64,000 nucleotides of DNA, taken from positions 558,001 through 622,000 of the forward strand of contig NC_021288.1 of NCBI RefSeq assembly GCF_000402035.1, read 5' to 3'. Of the stretch, positions 8,297-16,928 are shown one piece after another. Source of the DNA: Caballeronia insecticola (lineage in GTDB: Bacteria; Pseudomonadota; Gammaproteobacteria; Burkholderiales; Burkholderiaceae). Under the pieces are notes generated by a model that did not search any database, was not told the DNA's origin, and saw only the letters and a program-made list of their open reading frames with translations. How positions within the stretch are numbered: position 1 is the stretch's first letter; each line of letters begins with the position of its first letter. The position numbers were made by a program, and so were the translations under genes.

Positions 8297-9610
8297 TCAG
8301 TGACGCTGTTCGGCGAGCTTCAAACCGTGCTCGGCCGCGGCTTCGTCGAGTGAGGCGTCCGCATCTAGCTTGATATCCGGGCGCATAAAAAACGTCATCA
8401 CGATGCCCACCGCCAGCAAGCACAGCGAGCCGATGAACGGCAGCGTCCAGTTGCCCGTGCGATCGACGATAAACCCGAATGCGATCGGCGAGAAAATGCC
8501 CGCAATGGCGGAGCCCGCATTCACCAGCCCGCTTGCGATGCCCACGTGCTTCGGCGTGATGTCCATCGGCACGGCCCAGATCGGTCCGATCGTCATTTCA
8601 AGGAAGAAGAACGACAGGCTCAACGATGCGGCCATGACGGGCAGCGAATGCACGATCATCACCGGCGCGAGAAACACGAGCGCGCCCAGAAACGCGATGA
8701 CGATCATGTTGCGCCGCGCGGCCACCACGTTGCCTGTGCGCTTGAGAATGCGATCCGACAACACGCCGCCCGCCGTATTGCCGACCACGCCCGAGAGAAA
8801 CACGCCCGCCGAGAACAGCGCGGAGCTTTTCAGATCGAGGCCGCGTCCGTGCATGAAGAACGTCGGCAGCCACGTGAAGAACAGCCAGCCTGTCCAGCCG
8901 TAGCAGAAGTAGACCATCATCGTCGGCCCGATGCGCCGGATGAGCCGGCGCCACGGCGTCGGTTCACGCGTCTTCTTCGCGGAAGCCATCGTTTCCGGCG
9001 GCAGTTCGGCCACTTCCTCGGGCGTGATGTGCGGATGCTTGCGCGGGTCGTCCTTGAAATACCATGCGTAGATCACGACCCAGACGGCGGTGAGCGCGCC
9101 CACCAGCATGAACGACGCACGCCACGACGCGAACGCGACGAGAATCGCGATCAGCGGCGGCGTGAGCGCGTTCCCCAGACGCGAGAACGAATGCGTGAGC
9201 CCTTGCACGAAGCCGCGCTTGCTCGCCGGATACCAGTTGACGAGCGCGCGCGCCTGCGCGGGCAACGCGGCCCCTTCGCCGACGCCGAGCAGCATGCGCG
9301 CGCAGAACAGCGACACTACGCCGCCCGCGACGCCTGTTGCGAACGTCGCGATGATCCAGATCGTCGCGCACAGCACGAGCGTGGTCTTCGCGCCGACGCG
9401 GTCGCTGAACCATCCGCCGATCACCTGGCAGATCGCGTAGGTGTAGGCGAATGCGCCGAACACGAAGCCGACGTCGGTATTGGACAGATGCAGGTCGTCG
9501 CGAATCAGTCCCGCGGCGGCGGACAGATTCACGCGATCGAGATACATGATGAAGGACATCGCGCACATGAGCGCGAGAACCGACCGTGTGACTCTGGGGC
9601 GATGCGGCAT
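8297..9610 (-). CDS. MFS transporter, anion:cation symporter family
   Basis: A 437-residue 12-helix transporter. Landmarks are MYLDRVNLSAAAGLIRDDL in helix 1, the loop motif GGWFSDRVGAKTT, and GVGEGAALPAQARAL before helix 5, all typical of ExuT/galactonate-type carriers. A charged central loop (about residues 195-225) separates the halves. It is convergent with the LysR gene at 7352. Although it stands alone on this strand, its upstream region carries the same palindrome as the dehydratase operon, so it is probably a second uptake route for the same or a related acid. Confidence 0.9.
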   Translation of the reverse strand: MPHRPRVTRSVLALMCAMSFIMYLDRVNLSAAAGLIRDDLHLSNTDVGFVFGAFAYTYAICQVIGGWFSDRVGAKTTLVLCATIWIIATFATGVAGGVVSLFCARMLLGVGEGAALPAQARALVNWYPASKRGFVQGLTHSFSRLGNALTPPLIAILVAFASWRASFMLVGALTAVWVVIYAWYFKDDPRKHPHITPEEVAELPPETMASAKKTREPTPWRRLIRRIGPTMMVYFCYGWTGWLFFTWLPTFFMHGRGLDLKSSALFSAGVFLSGVVGNTAGGVLSDRILKRTGNVVAARRNMIVIAFLGALVFLAPVMIVHSLPVMAASLSLSFFFLEMTIGPIWAVPMDITPKHVGIASGLVNAGSAIAGIFSPIAFGFIVDRTGNWTLPFIGSLCLLAVGIVMTFFMRPDIKLDADASLDEAAAEHGLKLAEQRH

Positions 9611-9715
9611 GGCTTGTCTCCTGCGGGGCGCTTATGCGGCCTTTGAAGCTCTGGCGCGCTATTGTCGAGGACGAACCGCACAACGCGATCCGACGCCCAG
9701 AGTCTGGAGAAAGCG

Positions 9716-9768
9716 GCGATAGCCGTCTATTGAAATTCGTTTATGGAGTGATTCCCGGTGGTTATCGC
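9716..9768. promoter_or_regulatory. Second copy of the LysR-type palindromic site
   Basis: GCGATAGC (9716-9723) and GTTATCGC (9761-9768), 37 bases apart, with ATTGAA in the middle at the same offset as in the site at 7278-7330. It lies about 105-160 bases upstream of the MFS start at 9610, a distance similar to that of the first site from the dehydratase start. Confidence 0.6.
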
Positions 9769-9879
9769 TGGGGTGGAAAGAATGTCCTGTGCGATGCGCG
9801 GCACGGAAATCGTGCTTGCCGCAACTTTTGGCGGCATCATAGCGAATGGCACCCGAGCGTACGAGGACAGGAGGCAGTC

Positions 9880-10218
9880 GTGACAGAACCCATTGGACGG
9901 ACCGAAACGCATGCCCCGTCGATATTGCAACCGCTGGAAACGCTTGCCGCTTATCTGGAACGAGCCCTCGATAAGGCGGCGAGCATCGTCATGATTCGAC
10001 ATACGGCCGACGTCTGTACCGTGTATATCGGCGACCCGGCGGGTCCGAAGGACGAACTCAAGCGCATCCATTCGATTTCGAATCTGCTCGCCGACAAGAT
10101 ACTCGAGTCGACATCGTCGGGCGCGAACCGGACCGAGATCAACGGACAGACTTATCGGTTCGTGCGCAGCTTTACACAAGTCGAAGATTTAGCCGCAGTC
10201 GTCTTCAAGCCCGCTTAA
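9880..10218 (+). CDS. Hypothetical protein, 112 residues
   Basis: Not recognised. The frame is open further upstream, but GTG 9880 is the best start because GACAGGAGG lies directly before it and the protein becomes ordinary in composition only from there (TEPIGRTETHAPS). It has no signal peptide or membrane helix. The middle (ALDKAASIVMIRHTADVCTVYIGDPAGP) looks like a small alpha/beta fold, and the end contains TEINGQTYRFVRSFTQVEDLAAVVF, strand-rich and compact. It is convergent with the NCS1 permease gene and unlikely to share its function. It could be a small sensor- or PAS-like domain, but no motif proves this. Confidence 0.6.
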   Translation: MTEPIGRTETHAPSILQPLETLAAYLERALDKAASIVMIRHTADVCTVYIGDPAGPKDELKRIHSISNLLADKILESTSSGANRTEINGQTYRFVRSFTQVEDLAAVVFKPA

Positions 10219-10256
10219 CCGCCCTTGCGGCCGAACCCGCACCGATCCCCGCGCCG

Positions 10257-11795
10257 CTATTCCGCCTGCTCGCGACGACCCACGCGCGGCGTCATCGGCA
10301 TGGGCGCAGCAGCGCGCAAGCGGCTCGACGGCGCGTCGATGATCCCGCGTCCTTGCGGACCATGAACGGCATCCGGTTCCGGAAAGCACCACAGCATCGT
10401 CACATACAGCAATGCACCCACGGCGAACGAAACCGGCACGCTGAGATCGCAGCCGCCCGCGAGCGCGCCGAGCGGCCCGACGAATTGTCCCGGCAGATTC
10501 ACGAACGCAAGGCCGATGAACGCGGCCGGCAGCCAGGCGCCCATCGCGCGCCAGTTCCAGCCATGCGTGAACCAGTAGTGACCGCCGCGGCCGCCGCGAT
10601 TGAACACCTGCAGATCGTCGGCGAGATAAAAGCCGCGGCGCTGCACGAAGCCGATCACCATGATCGCCATCCACGGGCAACTGAACGTGCAGATGAGCGT
10701 CGAGAACGTCGCCACGCTTTCGACCAGATTGAACGCAAAGCGTCCAAGAAAAATGAAGCCGATGGCAAGCGTGCCGATCAGCGTCGTGGCGCGCACGCGG
10801 TTGAGGTATTTCGGGAACATGCTCGACATGTCGAGGCCCGTGCCGTAGAGCGCGGTCGTGCCCGTCGACATGCCGCCGATGATCGCGATGAGGCACATCG
10901 GCAACAGAAACCAGCGTGGCGATACGGCAAGCAAACCGCCCACGTAATCGTTGGCGCCGATGTAATTCGGCGCCTGTGTCGCGATGATCGTCGCGGTCAC
11001 GAGACCGAAAAGAAACGGAACGAAGGTCGCGATCTGCGCGGCGAACACGGCGCCCATCACGCGATGGCGCGGCGTCGATGGCGGGATGTAGCGTGCCCAG
11101 TCGCCGAGCGTCGATGCGAACGATACCGGATTGCTGAGCGCCACCAGCATCGCGCCGATGAACGCGGCCCAGAAACCCGCGCTGCCGTGATGCAGCGTGC
11201 CCGCATAGTGCATGTCGAAGGGCTTCGCGAACGCGAACGCGCCGAGCACGAACATGAGGCTCGCCGCCCACACGGCGATCTTGTTCACCCACAGCATGAA
11301 GCGAAAACCGTAGATGCATACGATCAGCACCAACACGGCAAACACCATGTATGCCGTGCCGAGCGTCCATGCGTTGACCGGCAGGCCCACCATGCTATGC
11401 GCGCCGCCCACGAGCGCATCGCCCGAACTCCATACCGCGAGCGAGAAGAACGCGACCGAAGTCAGCAACGCGAGAAACGAACCGACGATACGGCCATGAA
11501 TGCCGAAGTGCGCGCCCGACGAGACCGGATCGCTCGTGCCGTTGCGCGGCCCGAACAGGCTCATCGGCGCGAGGATGCAAGTGCCCGCGAGCACGCCGGT
11601 GACGATGGCCCACAGGCTGGCTTCGAATGACAGTCCCACCAGAATCGGAAAGCTGCCGAGTACCGATGTCGAAAACGTGTTGCAACCGCCGAACAGCAGA
11701 CGGAACAGATCGACGGGCCGCGCGTATCGCGAGGCATCGGGGATTCGCTCGAAGCCGAATGTTTCGATCTGCGTGATGCTAGTGTTGTCAGCCAT
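10257..11795 (-). CDS. NCS1-family permease (purine-cytosine permease-like)
   Basis: A 512-residue inner-membrane transporter with about 12 helices. The N-terminal TFGFERIPDASRY and the first helix segment GGCNTFSTSVLGSFP followed by MSLFGPRNGTSDPVSSGAHFG are typical of NCS1 carriers of nucleobases, allantoin, hydantoins and related nitrogen compounds. The start at 11795 was chosen over two upstream ATGs because GGAG lies nine bases before it. It is transcribed after the LysR gene at 11939 and lies in a cluster for an amine or guanidino compound, so its cargo is probably such a nitrogen source rather than a nucleobase; that is inference. Confidence 0.9.
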   Translation of the reverse strand: MADNTSITQIETFGFERIPDASRYARPVDLFRLLFGGCNTFSTSVLGSFPILVGLSFEASLWAIVTGVLAGTCILAPMSLFGPRNGTSDPVSSGAHFGIHGRIVGSFLALLTSVAFFSLAVWSSGDALVGGAHSMVGLPVNAWTLGTAYMVFAVLVLIVCIYGFRFMLWVNKIAVWAASLMFVLGAFAFAKPFDMHYAGTLHHGSAGFWAAFIGAMLVALSNPVSFASTLGDWARYIPPSTPRHRVMGAVFAAQIATFVPFLFGLVTATIIATQAPNYIGANDYVGGLLAVSPRWFLLPMCLIAIIGGMSTGTTALYGTGLDMSSMFPKYLNRVRATTLIGTLAIGFIFLGRFAFNLVESVATFSTLICTFSCPWMAIMVIGFVQRRGFYLADDLQVFNRGGRGGHYWFTHGWNWRAMGAWLPAAFIGLAFVNLPGQFVGPLGALAGGCDLSVPVSFAVGALLYVTMLWCFPEPDAVHGPQGRGIIDAPSSRLRAAAPMPMTPRVGRREQAE

Positions 11796-11938
11796 CTTGT
11801 CTCGCTCCATGAGGCGTCTTCCGGCGAATCGCGCTTGCATCACGTTCTACGGATGACGCACTTTAGTTATCGGCGCTCATTCTGTTGCACATGAATGGGC
11901 GCCATATTGCGTATTCGAAACGTTCACATCGGTGGCGC

Positions 11939-12901
11939 TCATACTTCGAGCGCGTGCATCGACTGCATCGACTGCATCGGTTGTTCATCGCCAGCGTTCG
12001 GGCGCGTGCCGTAGACATTGAACAGGTCCTCGCAGAAGGCACGCACGATGGCTTGATCGGCCATGCCGCGCTTCATCGCAAGATGCAGCGGCACTTCGAA
12101 ACCGAACGTGTTGCGTCCCAGCACGCGGATCAGGCCGCGCTGCTCGAAAGGCTCCGCATGATGCGCGGGCAGATAGCCGATATGACTGCCCGACAGAATC
12201 AGCACGGTGGCCGCATCGACGTTGTCCGCGATGGCCGTCACGCGGCGCTCGTCGATGCTCGCGCGTTCCTCGGGCACCGGATAGCTGCGCCAGATCCAGT
12301 CGTGTGCGCGCAGATCGTCGAGCGTCACATGCGGTCCCGCGTGAAAGAGCGGATGTCCGCGCCCGCAGCACATCACCTGCCGCTCGCTGCACAGCTTGCG
12401 ATACGACAGCCCCGCCACGCGATGCCAGAAGTAGCCGATCGCGAGATCGAGTTGCTGATTGACGAGGCTCTCTTCGAGTTCCTGCGGCGGCGCGACGTGC
12501 ATCGCGAAACGCACTGCCTGATCCCGCTTGCGAAACGCGCCGATGGTTTCGGCGAGCCGCGCGTTCTCGACATGCGACATCTGGCCGATGAGACCGATCG
12601 ACAGCGTGCCGACGAGCTTGCGGTCGATATCGCGCACCTGTGCCACGAATTGCGATGTCGCCGCGATCAACGCACGCGCCGATGCCACGAAGCGCTCGCC
12701 TTTCGACGTGAGCCGGAAGCCGCCGCGTCCGCGCTCGCACAACCTGAAGCCCATGCGGACTTCCAGCGCGGCAAGCTGCGAACTGATGGTCGACTGGCGC
12801 ACGCCGAGCGTCGCTTCGGCGGCCGTGATGCCGCGTGCATCGACGACCGCGAGAAACACGCGCACGAGACGCAGATCGAGATCGGAAGTATTGGAGAACA
12901 T
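11939..12901 (-). CDS. LysR-family transcriptional regulator
   Basis: A 320-residue LTTR. The HTH is at about residues 6-65 (LRLVRVFLAVVDARGITAAEATLG, then RQSTISSQLAALE) and the effector domain begins near KLVGTLSIGLIG. The ATG at 12901 was chosen because the HTH follows directly; a longer version would run into the preceding oxidoreductase gene. The C-terminus ends in a low-complexity QSM repeat coded by three 9-base tandem copies (11955-11980). It sits between the FAD oxidoreductase and NCS1 permease genes on the same strand and probably controls this cluster together with the LuxR-type gene at 14961. Confidence 0.9.
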   Translation of the reverse strand: MFSNTSDLDLRLVRVFLAVVDARGITAAEATLGVRQSTISSQLAALEVRMGFRLCERGRGGFRLTSKGERFVASARALIAATSQFVAQVRDIDRKLVGTLSIGLIGQMSHVENARLAETIGAFRKRDQAVRFAMHVAPPQELEESLVNQQLDLAIGYFWHRVAGLSYRKLCSERQVMCCGRGHPLFHAGPHVTLDDLRAHDWIWRSYPVPEERASIDERRVTAIADNVDAATVLILSGSHIGYLPAHHAEPFEQRGLIRVLGRNTFGFEVPLHLAMKRGMADQAIVRAFCEDLFNVYGTRPNAGDEQPMQSMQSMHALEV

Positions 12902-12941
12902 GGCGTACGTGGCGTTAAGTCGTGGCGTTAAGTCGCAGTGC

Positions 12942-14414
12942 TCACATCGGGAAGCCCATCGCCTTGACGCCTTTGATCCATGCGCGTTTCCAGCCGCCTT
13001 CGGCATCGGCGCCGTCGAACGCGTGAAAGGTCAGCTTCGCGGCGAGCCATCGCACCGGTTCGGGCGGAATGTACGTGGGGCTTTGATTGGCGATGTCGAG
13101 CGCGCGCTCGGGGCTGTCGCGGTCGAACAGGATGTTCAGGCCCATGAACGCGCCGAAGCGGCTCGCGGCCACGCCGAAACCCGTGTAGCCCGCGACGAAC
13201 ACGGCCTTGTCGCCGAGATAGCGCTTCGCGAACACGGAGCCGCGCGAGCAGTAGTCGATCGGGCCGCCCCATGCGTGCGAGAAGCGCACATCGCTCAATT
13301 GCGGAAATGTGGTGTAGAACGCCTGCGCAAGACGATGGTATGTGTCGCGCTGCTGGTCGCGCGGCGGATTGGGATCGCCATCGAAGTGATAGCTCACGAG
13401 GCCGCCGAAGATGATGTTGTTGCTCTTCGTGAGGCGGAAGTAATTGAGCTGCGTGCGCGTGTCGTAGATGCCCTGACGCTGTTGCCAGCCGATGCGCGAC
13501 AGTTGTTCGTCGGTGAGCGGCTCGGTTGCAAGTACATGATCGCGCACCTGCAATACGCGACGATTGATGTCGGGGATGCCTACTTTCGCGGTCCCGCTGC
13601 CGAACAGAATGCGCGTCGCGCGCACGCTGCCCGCGGGCGTTTTCACGAAGACGCTCGCGCCTTCGTCGCTGACGCTCGTAAGCGGGCTGTGTTCGTAAAG
13701 CCGCACGCCAAGCTGCAAAGCCGCGCGCTTGAGACCCCACGCGAGCTTCGCGGGATGCACGATGCCGCTGCGATTGCGCGACCAGAGCGCGCCCGCGAAC
13801 AACGGCGAATCGAGTTGTTCGCGTGTGGCCTTTGCATCGAGCAGCACCACGTCATGACCATACGACTTGTGCAGATCGTAATCGGCGCGCAGATGATCGA
13901 CGTGATCGGGATCGACTGCCACCGTCATCTCGCCGTTCCATTCGATGTCGGCGTCGATGCCATAGCGCGCGAGCGTCGCTTCGAAGCCATCGAGATTGCG
14001 CTGACCGAATGCCTCGAGCTGCGCGATGTCGTTCGGGAACACGCGCACCGCGTTGGGCAGACCATGCATCACCGAGGTCGAGATGATGCCGCCCGCGCGC
14101 CCCGACGCGCCATGCGCCACCCGGCCCGCTTCGATCAACACGACATCGAGTTCGGGCATCTGTTCCTTCGCCTGCACCGCAGCCCACAAGCCCGTAAAGC
14201 CGCCGCCGACGATCAGCAGATCGGCATTTGTGTCGCTTGCAAGCGCCGCTTCGGCGGGCGGTTCTGCGGGATTGTCGAGCCAGTAGGGAGACAGCCTGGT
14301 GCGGGCAAGCGCTTCTTCGATGCTCAATCTGACCGGCGTGCGGCGTGCCGTGTGTGACGGGCCGGACTCGGGCACGGCCGTATCCGCTTCGAGAAACTGG
14401 ACGCTTTCATTCAT
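12942..14414 (-). CDS. FAD-dependent amine oxidoreductase (DAO family, PuuB-like)
   Basis: A 490-residue protein of the D-amino-acid-oxidase/glycine-oxidase fold. The dinucleotide-binding motif is in DLLIVGGGFTGLWAA (about residues 48-62), the second FAD contact in VVLIEAGRVAHGASGRAGG, and the C-terminal FAD loop in FVAGYTGFGVAAS. About 40 extra residues precede the Rossmann fold and there is no signal peptide. Relatives oxidise gamma-glutamyl-putrescine and similar secondary or primary amines to aldehydes. The nearby aldehyde dehydrogenase and ureohydrolase fit an amine to aldehyde to acid route. It follows the cupin gene by 36 bases and is probably co-transcribed with it. The substrate is not settled by sequence. 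Confidence 0.9.
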   Translation of the reverse strand: MNESVQFLEADTAVPESGPSHTARRTPVRLSIEEALARTRLSPYWLDNPAEPPAEAALASDTNADLLIVGGGFTGLWAAVQAKEQMPELDVVLIEAGRVAHGASGRAGGIISTSVMHGLPNAVRVFPNDIAQLEAFGQRNLDGFEATLARYGIDADIEWNGEMTVAVDPDHVDHLRADYDLHKSYGHDVVLLDAKATREQLDSPLFAGALWSRNRSGIVHPAKLAWGLKRAALQLGVRLYEHSPLTSVSDEGASVFVKTPAGSVRATRILFGSGTAKVGIPDINRRVLQVRDHVLATEPLTDEQLSRIGWQQRQGIYDTRTQLNYFRLTKSNNIIFGGLVSYHFDGDPNPPRDQQRDTYHRLAQAFYTTFPQLSDVRFSHAWGGPIDYCSRGSVFAKRYLGDKAVFVAGYTGFGVAASRFGAFMGLNILFDRDSPERALDIANQSPTYIPPEPVRWLAAKLTFHAFDGADAEGGWKRAWIKGVKAMGFPM

Positions 14415-14450
14415 GATGTGTCTCCTCTTCGGGCGCTATGCCGACGGCGC

Positions 14451-14798
14451 TTATTGCTGCGGTTCGAGCACGACGTAGAACTTCTTCGCATCCTCGATGG
14501 TTTCCCAGCGGCCCGCGAAGCCCGCCGGCAAGAGATAGCCCTGCCCCGCCGTGAACTCGCGTCGTCCGCCGTTCACATCGGTGAGCGCGATCCTGCCTTC
14601 GACGAGCCAGACCGCTTCGTCGGCCGTCGTCGCGGGGAAATCGACCGCGCCCGCCTTGCCTTCCCACCAGCCAATCACGTAGTTGCCGCTCGGACCTTGC
14701 GCCGCGCGCCAGTCGCTTTCGTTCATGCCGTAGTCCAGCCGCGTGAACTCTCCGATGCCTGCGCCCAGCGGCGCGATGTCCTGAATCAGCTTGCTCAT
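14451..14798 (-). CDS. Cupin-domain protein (DUF861/cupin_3 type)
   Basis: A 115-residue single-cupin protein. The beta-barrel is marked by FPATTADEAVWLVEGRIAL and FTAGQGYLLPAGFAGRWET, ending with KFYVVLEPQQ. The second motif has no histidine where metal-binding cupins usually have one, so a sensing or small-ligand-binding role is as likely as catalysis. The start is the ATG at 14798, preceded by AAAGGAAAG; longer readings run through the divergent regulator gene in antisense. It is first in the minus-strand cluster. Small cupins of this type often accompany PuuB-like amine oxidoreductases; their role is uncertain. Confidence 0.85.
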   Translation of the reverse strand: MSKLIQDIAPLGAGIGEFTRLDYGMNESDWRAAQGPSGNYVIGWWEGKAGAVDFPATTADEAVWLVEGRIALTDVNGGRREFTAGQGYLLPAGFAGRWETIEDAKKFYVVLEPQQ

Positions 14799-14870
14799 GT
14801 CTTTCCTTTGATGCGTGGGTTTCAATCGAATCGGTGCGCCAAAGTTACCGGCTCGCGATGCCCCGGTATG

Positions 14871-14886
14871 CCCCCCCGCAGGGGGG
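14871..14886. promoter_or_regulatory. C-rich/G-rich palindrome in the cupin-LuxR intergenic region
   Basis: Seven C residues (14871-14877), the spacer GCA and six G residues (14881-14886) form a near-perfect palindrome about halfway between the divergent cupin (14798) and LuxR-type (14961) genes. Its position fits an operator for one of the two regulators in this cluster. It could also fold as a hairpin. Confidence 0.45.
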
Positions 14887-14960
14887 ACAAGGCGCGTTTT
14901 AGCGAGGCGCGGGTAAATACCTAGATCGTGATTCATGCTTGCTGGAAGGCGCTGCGGCGC

Positions 14961-15845
14961 ATGGACTACAATCAGACAGCCTCTTCTTCCGGGCGCGCCA
15001 TGCTGCTCAACGTACCCCCGCTCAATCACGACCAGACCGACTTCCCGCTCTCGTTCAAGACGCTCGGCACGGTCATCGAAGCTGTCGGCACGCCCGATTT
15101 CGTGCCGCGTCTCACGCTGCTTCTCAATGAAGTCGTGCCGATCAACGTCGTGCATATCGAGCGCTCGCGAGTCGATAGCAGCAAGCCCATGGGCTTTCGT
15201 TGCGAATGGATCGGCAGCAGCGGCGTGGGCATGGACTCGAGCGTGATCTCCGATGTGATGACGCTCTACTACGACCGCTTCTACGACCGCGATCCGCTCT
15301 TCGCGGGCATTCGCGGCAAGGTCGGCACGCTGCTCGTGGTGCGCGACATCGGCGCGATTCCGCCGGGCGAATTTCGTCAGCGTCTCTTCGACGAAGCATC
15401 GATCGCGCACGAATGCGTGCTCGCGCGCGGCACGCGTCATGCGCAGGATTCCATCGCGCTCGAACGCGCACTCGATGCGCCGCCGTTTTCGCTCGCCGAG
15501 ATGAACCGCTTTCGCAACGTGAGCGAGTTTCTGTTTCCGCTGCTGGAGTTGCACGCATCGATGAGCGCCGCGAAACGCGTCGCGCATCCCACGTCGTTTC
15601 TGCATCCGCTCGCGCAGTTCGACGCGCGCATCGCCGGCGATCAGGTGCGCTTGTCCAAACGCGAATACGAAATCTGCGCGCATCTGATCACGGGGCGCAC
15701 GGTGCCCGAGGCCGCGGAGATCATCGGCGTGCGTATCGGCACGGCCGAGTCTTATGTGAAGCGCGCATTCGCGAAGCTCGGCGTGCGCACCAAGCGCGAT
15801 CTGATCGCATGGGGCCAGGCTTGCCCTCATTCGCCGACGCTCTGA
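14961..15845 (+). CDS. LuxR-family transcriptional regulator
   Basis: A 294-residue protein with a C-terminal LuxR-type HTH (about residues 225-290): LSKREYEICAHLITGRTV, then AAEIIGVRIGTAESYVKRAF, then KLGVRTKRDL. The N-terminal 200 residues have no recognised receiver or autoinducer domain but look like a compact sensor. The ATG at 14961 has GGAAGG 11 bases upstream; ATG 15000 is an alternative. It diverges from the cupin/oxidoreductase genes and precedes the ureohydrolase gene, so it is the likely activator of one or both. There is no LuxI-like synthase in the window, and quorum sensing should not be assumed. Confidence 0.87.
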   Translation: MDYNQTASSSGRAMLLNVPPLNHDQTDFPLSFKTLGTVIEAVGTPDFVPRLTLLLNEVVPINVVHIERSRVDSSKPMGFRCEWIGSSGVGMDSSVISDVMTLYYDRFYDRDPLFAGIRGKVGTLLVVRDIGAIPPGEFRQRLFDEASIAHECVLARGTRHAQDSIALERALDAPPFSLAEMNRFRNVSEFLFPLLELHASMSAAKRVAHPTSFLHPLAQFDARIAGDQVRLSKREYEICAHLITGRTVPEAAEIIGVRIGTAESYVKRAFAKLGVRTKRDLIAWGQACPHSPTL

Positions 15846-15849
15846 CACT

Positions 15850-15866
15850 CCGTTCACATAGAACGG
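15850..15866. promoter_or_regulatory. Inverted repeat between LuxR-type and ureohydrolase genes
   Basis: CCGTTC (15850-15855) and GAACGG (15861-15866) separated by ACATA, starting five bases after the regulator stop and about 95 bases before the ureohydrolase start. There is no U-tract, so an operator is at least as likely as a terminator. Confidence 0.35.
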
Positions 15867-15958
15867 TCTCGATGTAAACATTCCCACTTCGTCATTCGCG
15901 GCGTTGTCGCGTCGCCTAACATCGCCCCGTCCACATCACGATGACGGGAGATTGGCCC

Positions 15959-16909
15959 ATGCAGCGCGAACTCAACCAGCCGCTCGGCGGCAACGACATG
16001 CCGCGATTCGGCGGCATTGCCACGATGATGCGTTTGCCACAGGCGAGCAGCACCGAAGGCCTCGATGCGTGTTTTGTCGGCGTGCCGCTCGATATCGGCA
16101 CGTCGAACCGCTCGGGCGCGCGCTTCGGTCCGCGTCAGATCCGCTCGGAATCGGTGCTGCTGCGTCCCTACAACATGGCGACGCGCGCCGCGCCTTTCGA
16201 TTCGCTGCAAGTAGCCGATATCGGCGACGTCGCCACCAATCCCTATGATCTGAAAGACTCGATGCGTCTGATCGAATCGGCTTACGATGCGATCGTTGCG
16301 AACGGCTGCCGCCCGATCACGCTCGGCGGCGACCATACGATCGCATGGCCGATCCTGCGCGCGCTGCACAAGAAGTACGGCAAGGTGGCCGTGGTACACG
16401 TCGATGCACACGCCGATGTCAACGACACCATGTTCGGCGAGAAAATCGCGCACGGCACGCCGTTTCGTCGCGCGGTGGAAGACGGTCTGCTCCAGTGCGA
16501 CAAGGTCACGCAAATCGGCTTGCGCGGCACCGGCTATCACGCCGACGATTTCGACTGGTGCCGCGCGCAGGGCTTCACGGTCGTGCAGGCCGAAGCGTGC
16601 TGGAACAGATCGCTCGCGCCGCTCATGGAAGAAGTGCGCGCACGCGTGGGCGACAGCCCCGTGTATCTGAGCTTCGATATCGACGGGCTCGACCCCGCAT
16701 TCGCACCCGGAACCGGCACGCCCGAAGTGGGCGGATTGAGCGTACAGCAAGGCCTCGAAATCGTGCGCGGCATGAAGGGCCTCAACGTGGTGGGCGCGGA
16801 TCTCGTCGAAGTTTCGCCGCCCTACGATCAAGCCGGGACAACCGCGCTCGTCGGCGCGAATCTCGCGTTCGAGATGCTCTGCGTGATGCCGGGCGTTCGC
16901 TATCGTTAA
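15959..16909 (+). CDS. Ureohydrolase of the agmatinase/guanidinobutyrase family
   Basis: A 316-residue manganese enzyme of the arginase superfamily. All six metal ligands are visible: H126 (GGDHT), D149, H151 and D153 (DAHADVND), D240 and D242 (SFDIDGLDP). It would hydrolyse a guanidino compound to urea and an amine. The close neighbours, an aldehyde dehydrogenase and an amine oxidoreductase, fit guanidinobutyrate or guanidinopropionate breakdown at least as well as agmatine breakdown. The start at 15959 has GGGAG about nine bases upstream and gives MQRELNQPLGG, the usual beginning in this family. It is followed by the dehydrogenase gene after 19 bases. Confidence 0.93.
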   Translation: MQRELNQPLGGNDMPRFGGIATMMRLPQASSTEGLDACFVGVPLDIGTSNRSGARFGPRQIRSESVLLRPYNMATRAAPFDSLQVADIGDVATNPYDLKDSMRLIESAYDAIVANGCRPITLGGDHTIAWPILRALHKKYGKVAVVHVDAHADVNDTMFGEKIAHGTPFRRAVEDGLLQCDKVTQIGLRGTGYHADDFDWCRAQGFTVVQAEACWNRSLAPLMEEVRARVGDSPVYLSFDIDGLDPAFAPGTGTPEVGGLSVQQGLEIVRGMKGLNVVGADLVEVSPPYDQAGTTALVGANLAFEMLCVMPGVRYR

Positions 16910-16928
16910 GGCCACGCGAGGACACATC

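Noticed and set aside
14961..15845. Quorum-sensing receptor
   Set aside because: Only the C-terminal HTH is of LuxR type; no autoinducer-binding residues could be placed and no LuxI-type gene is nearby.
15850..15866. Considered as terminator of the LuxR-type gene
   Set aside because: The stem is only six base pairs and no T-run follows, so it is listed as an inverted repeat instead.
14799..15887. Extended cupin reading frame of 478 codons upstream of 14798
   Set aside because: The extension is antisense to the LuxR-type gene and rich in Arg/His; the cupin domain starts at 14798 with a good ribosome-binding site.
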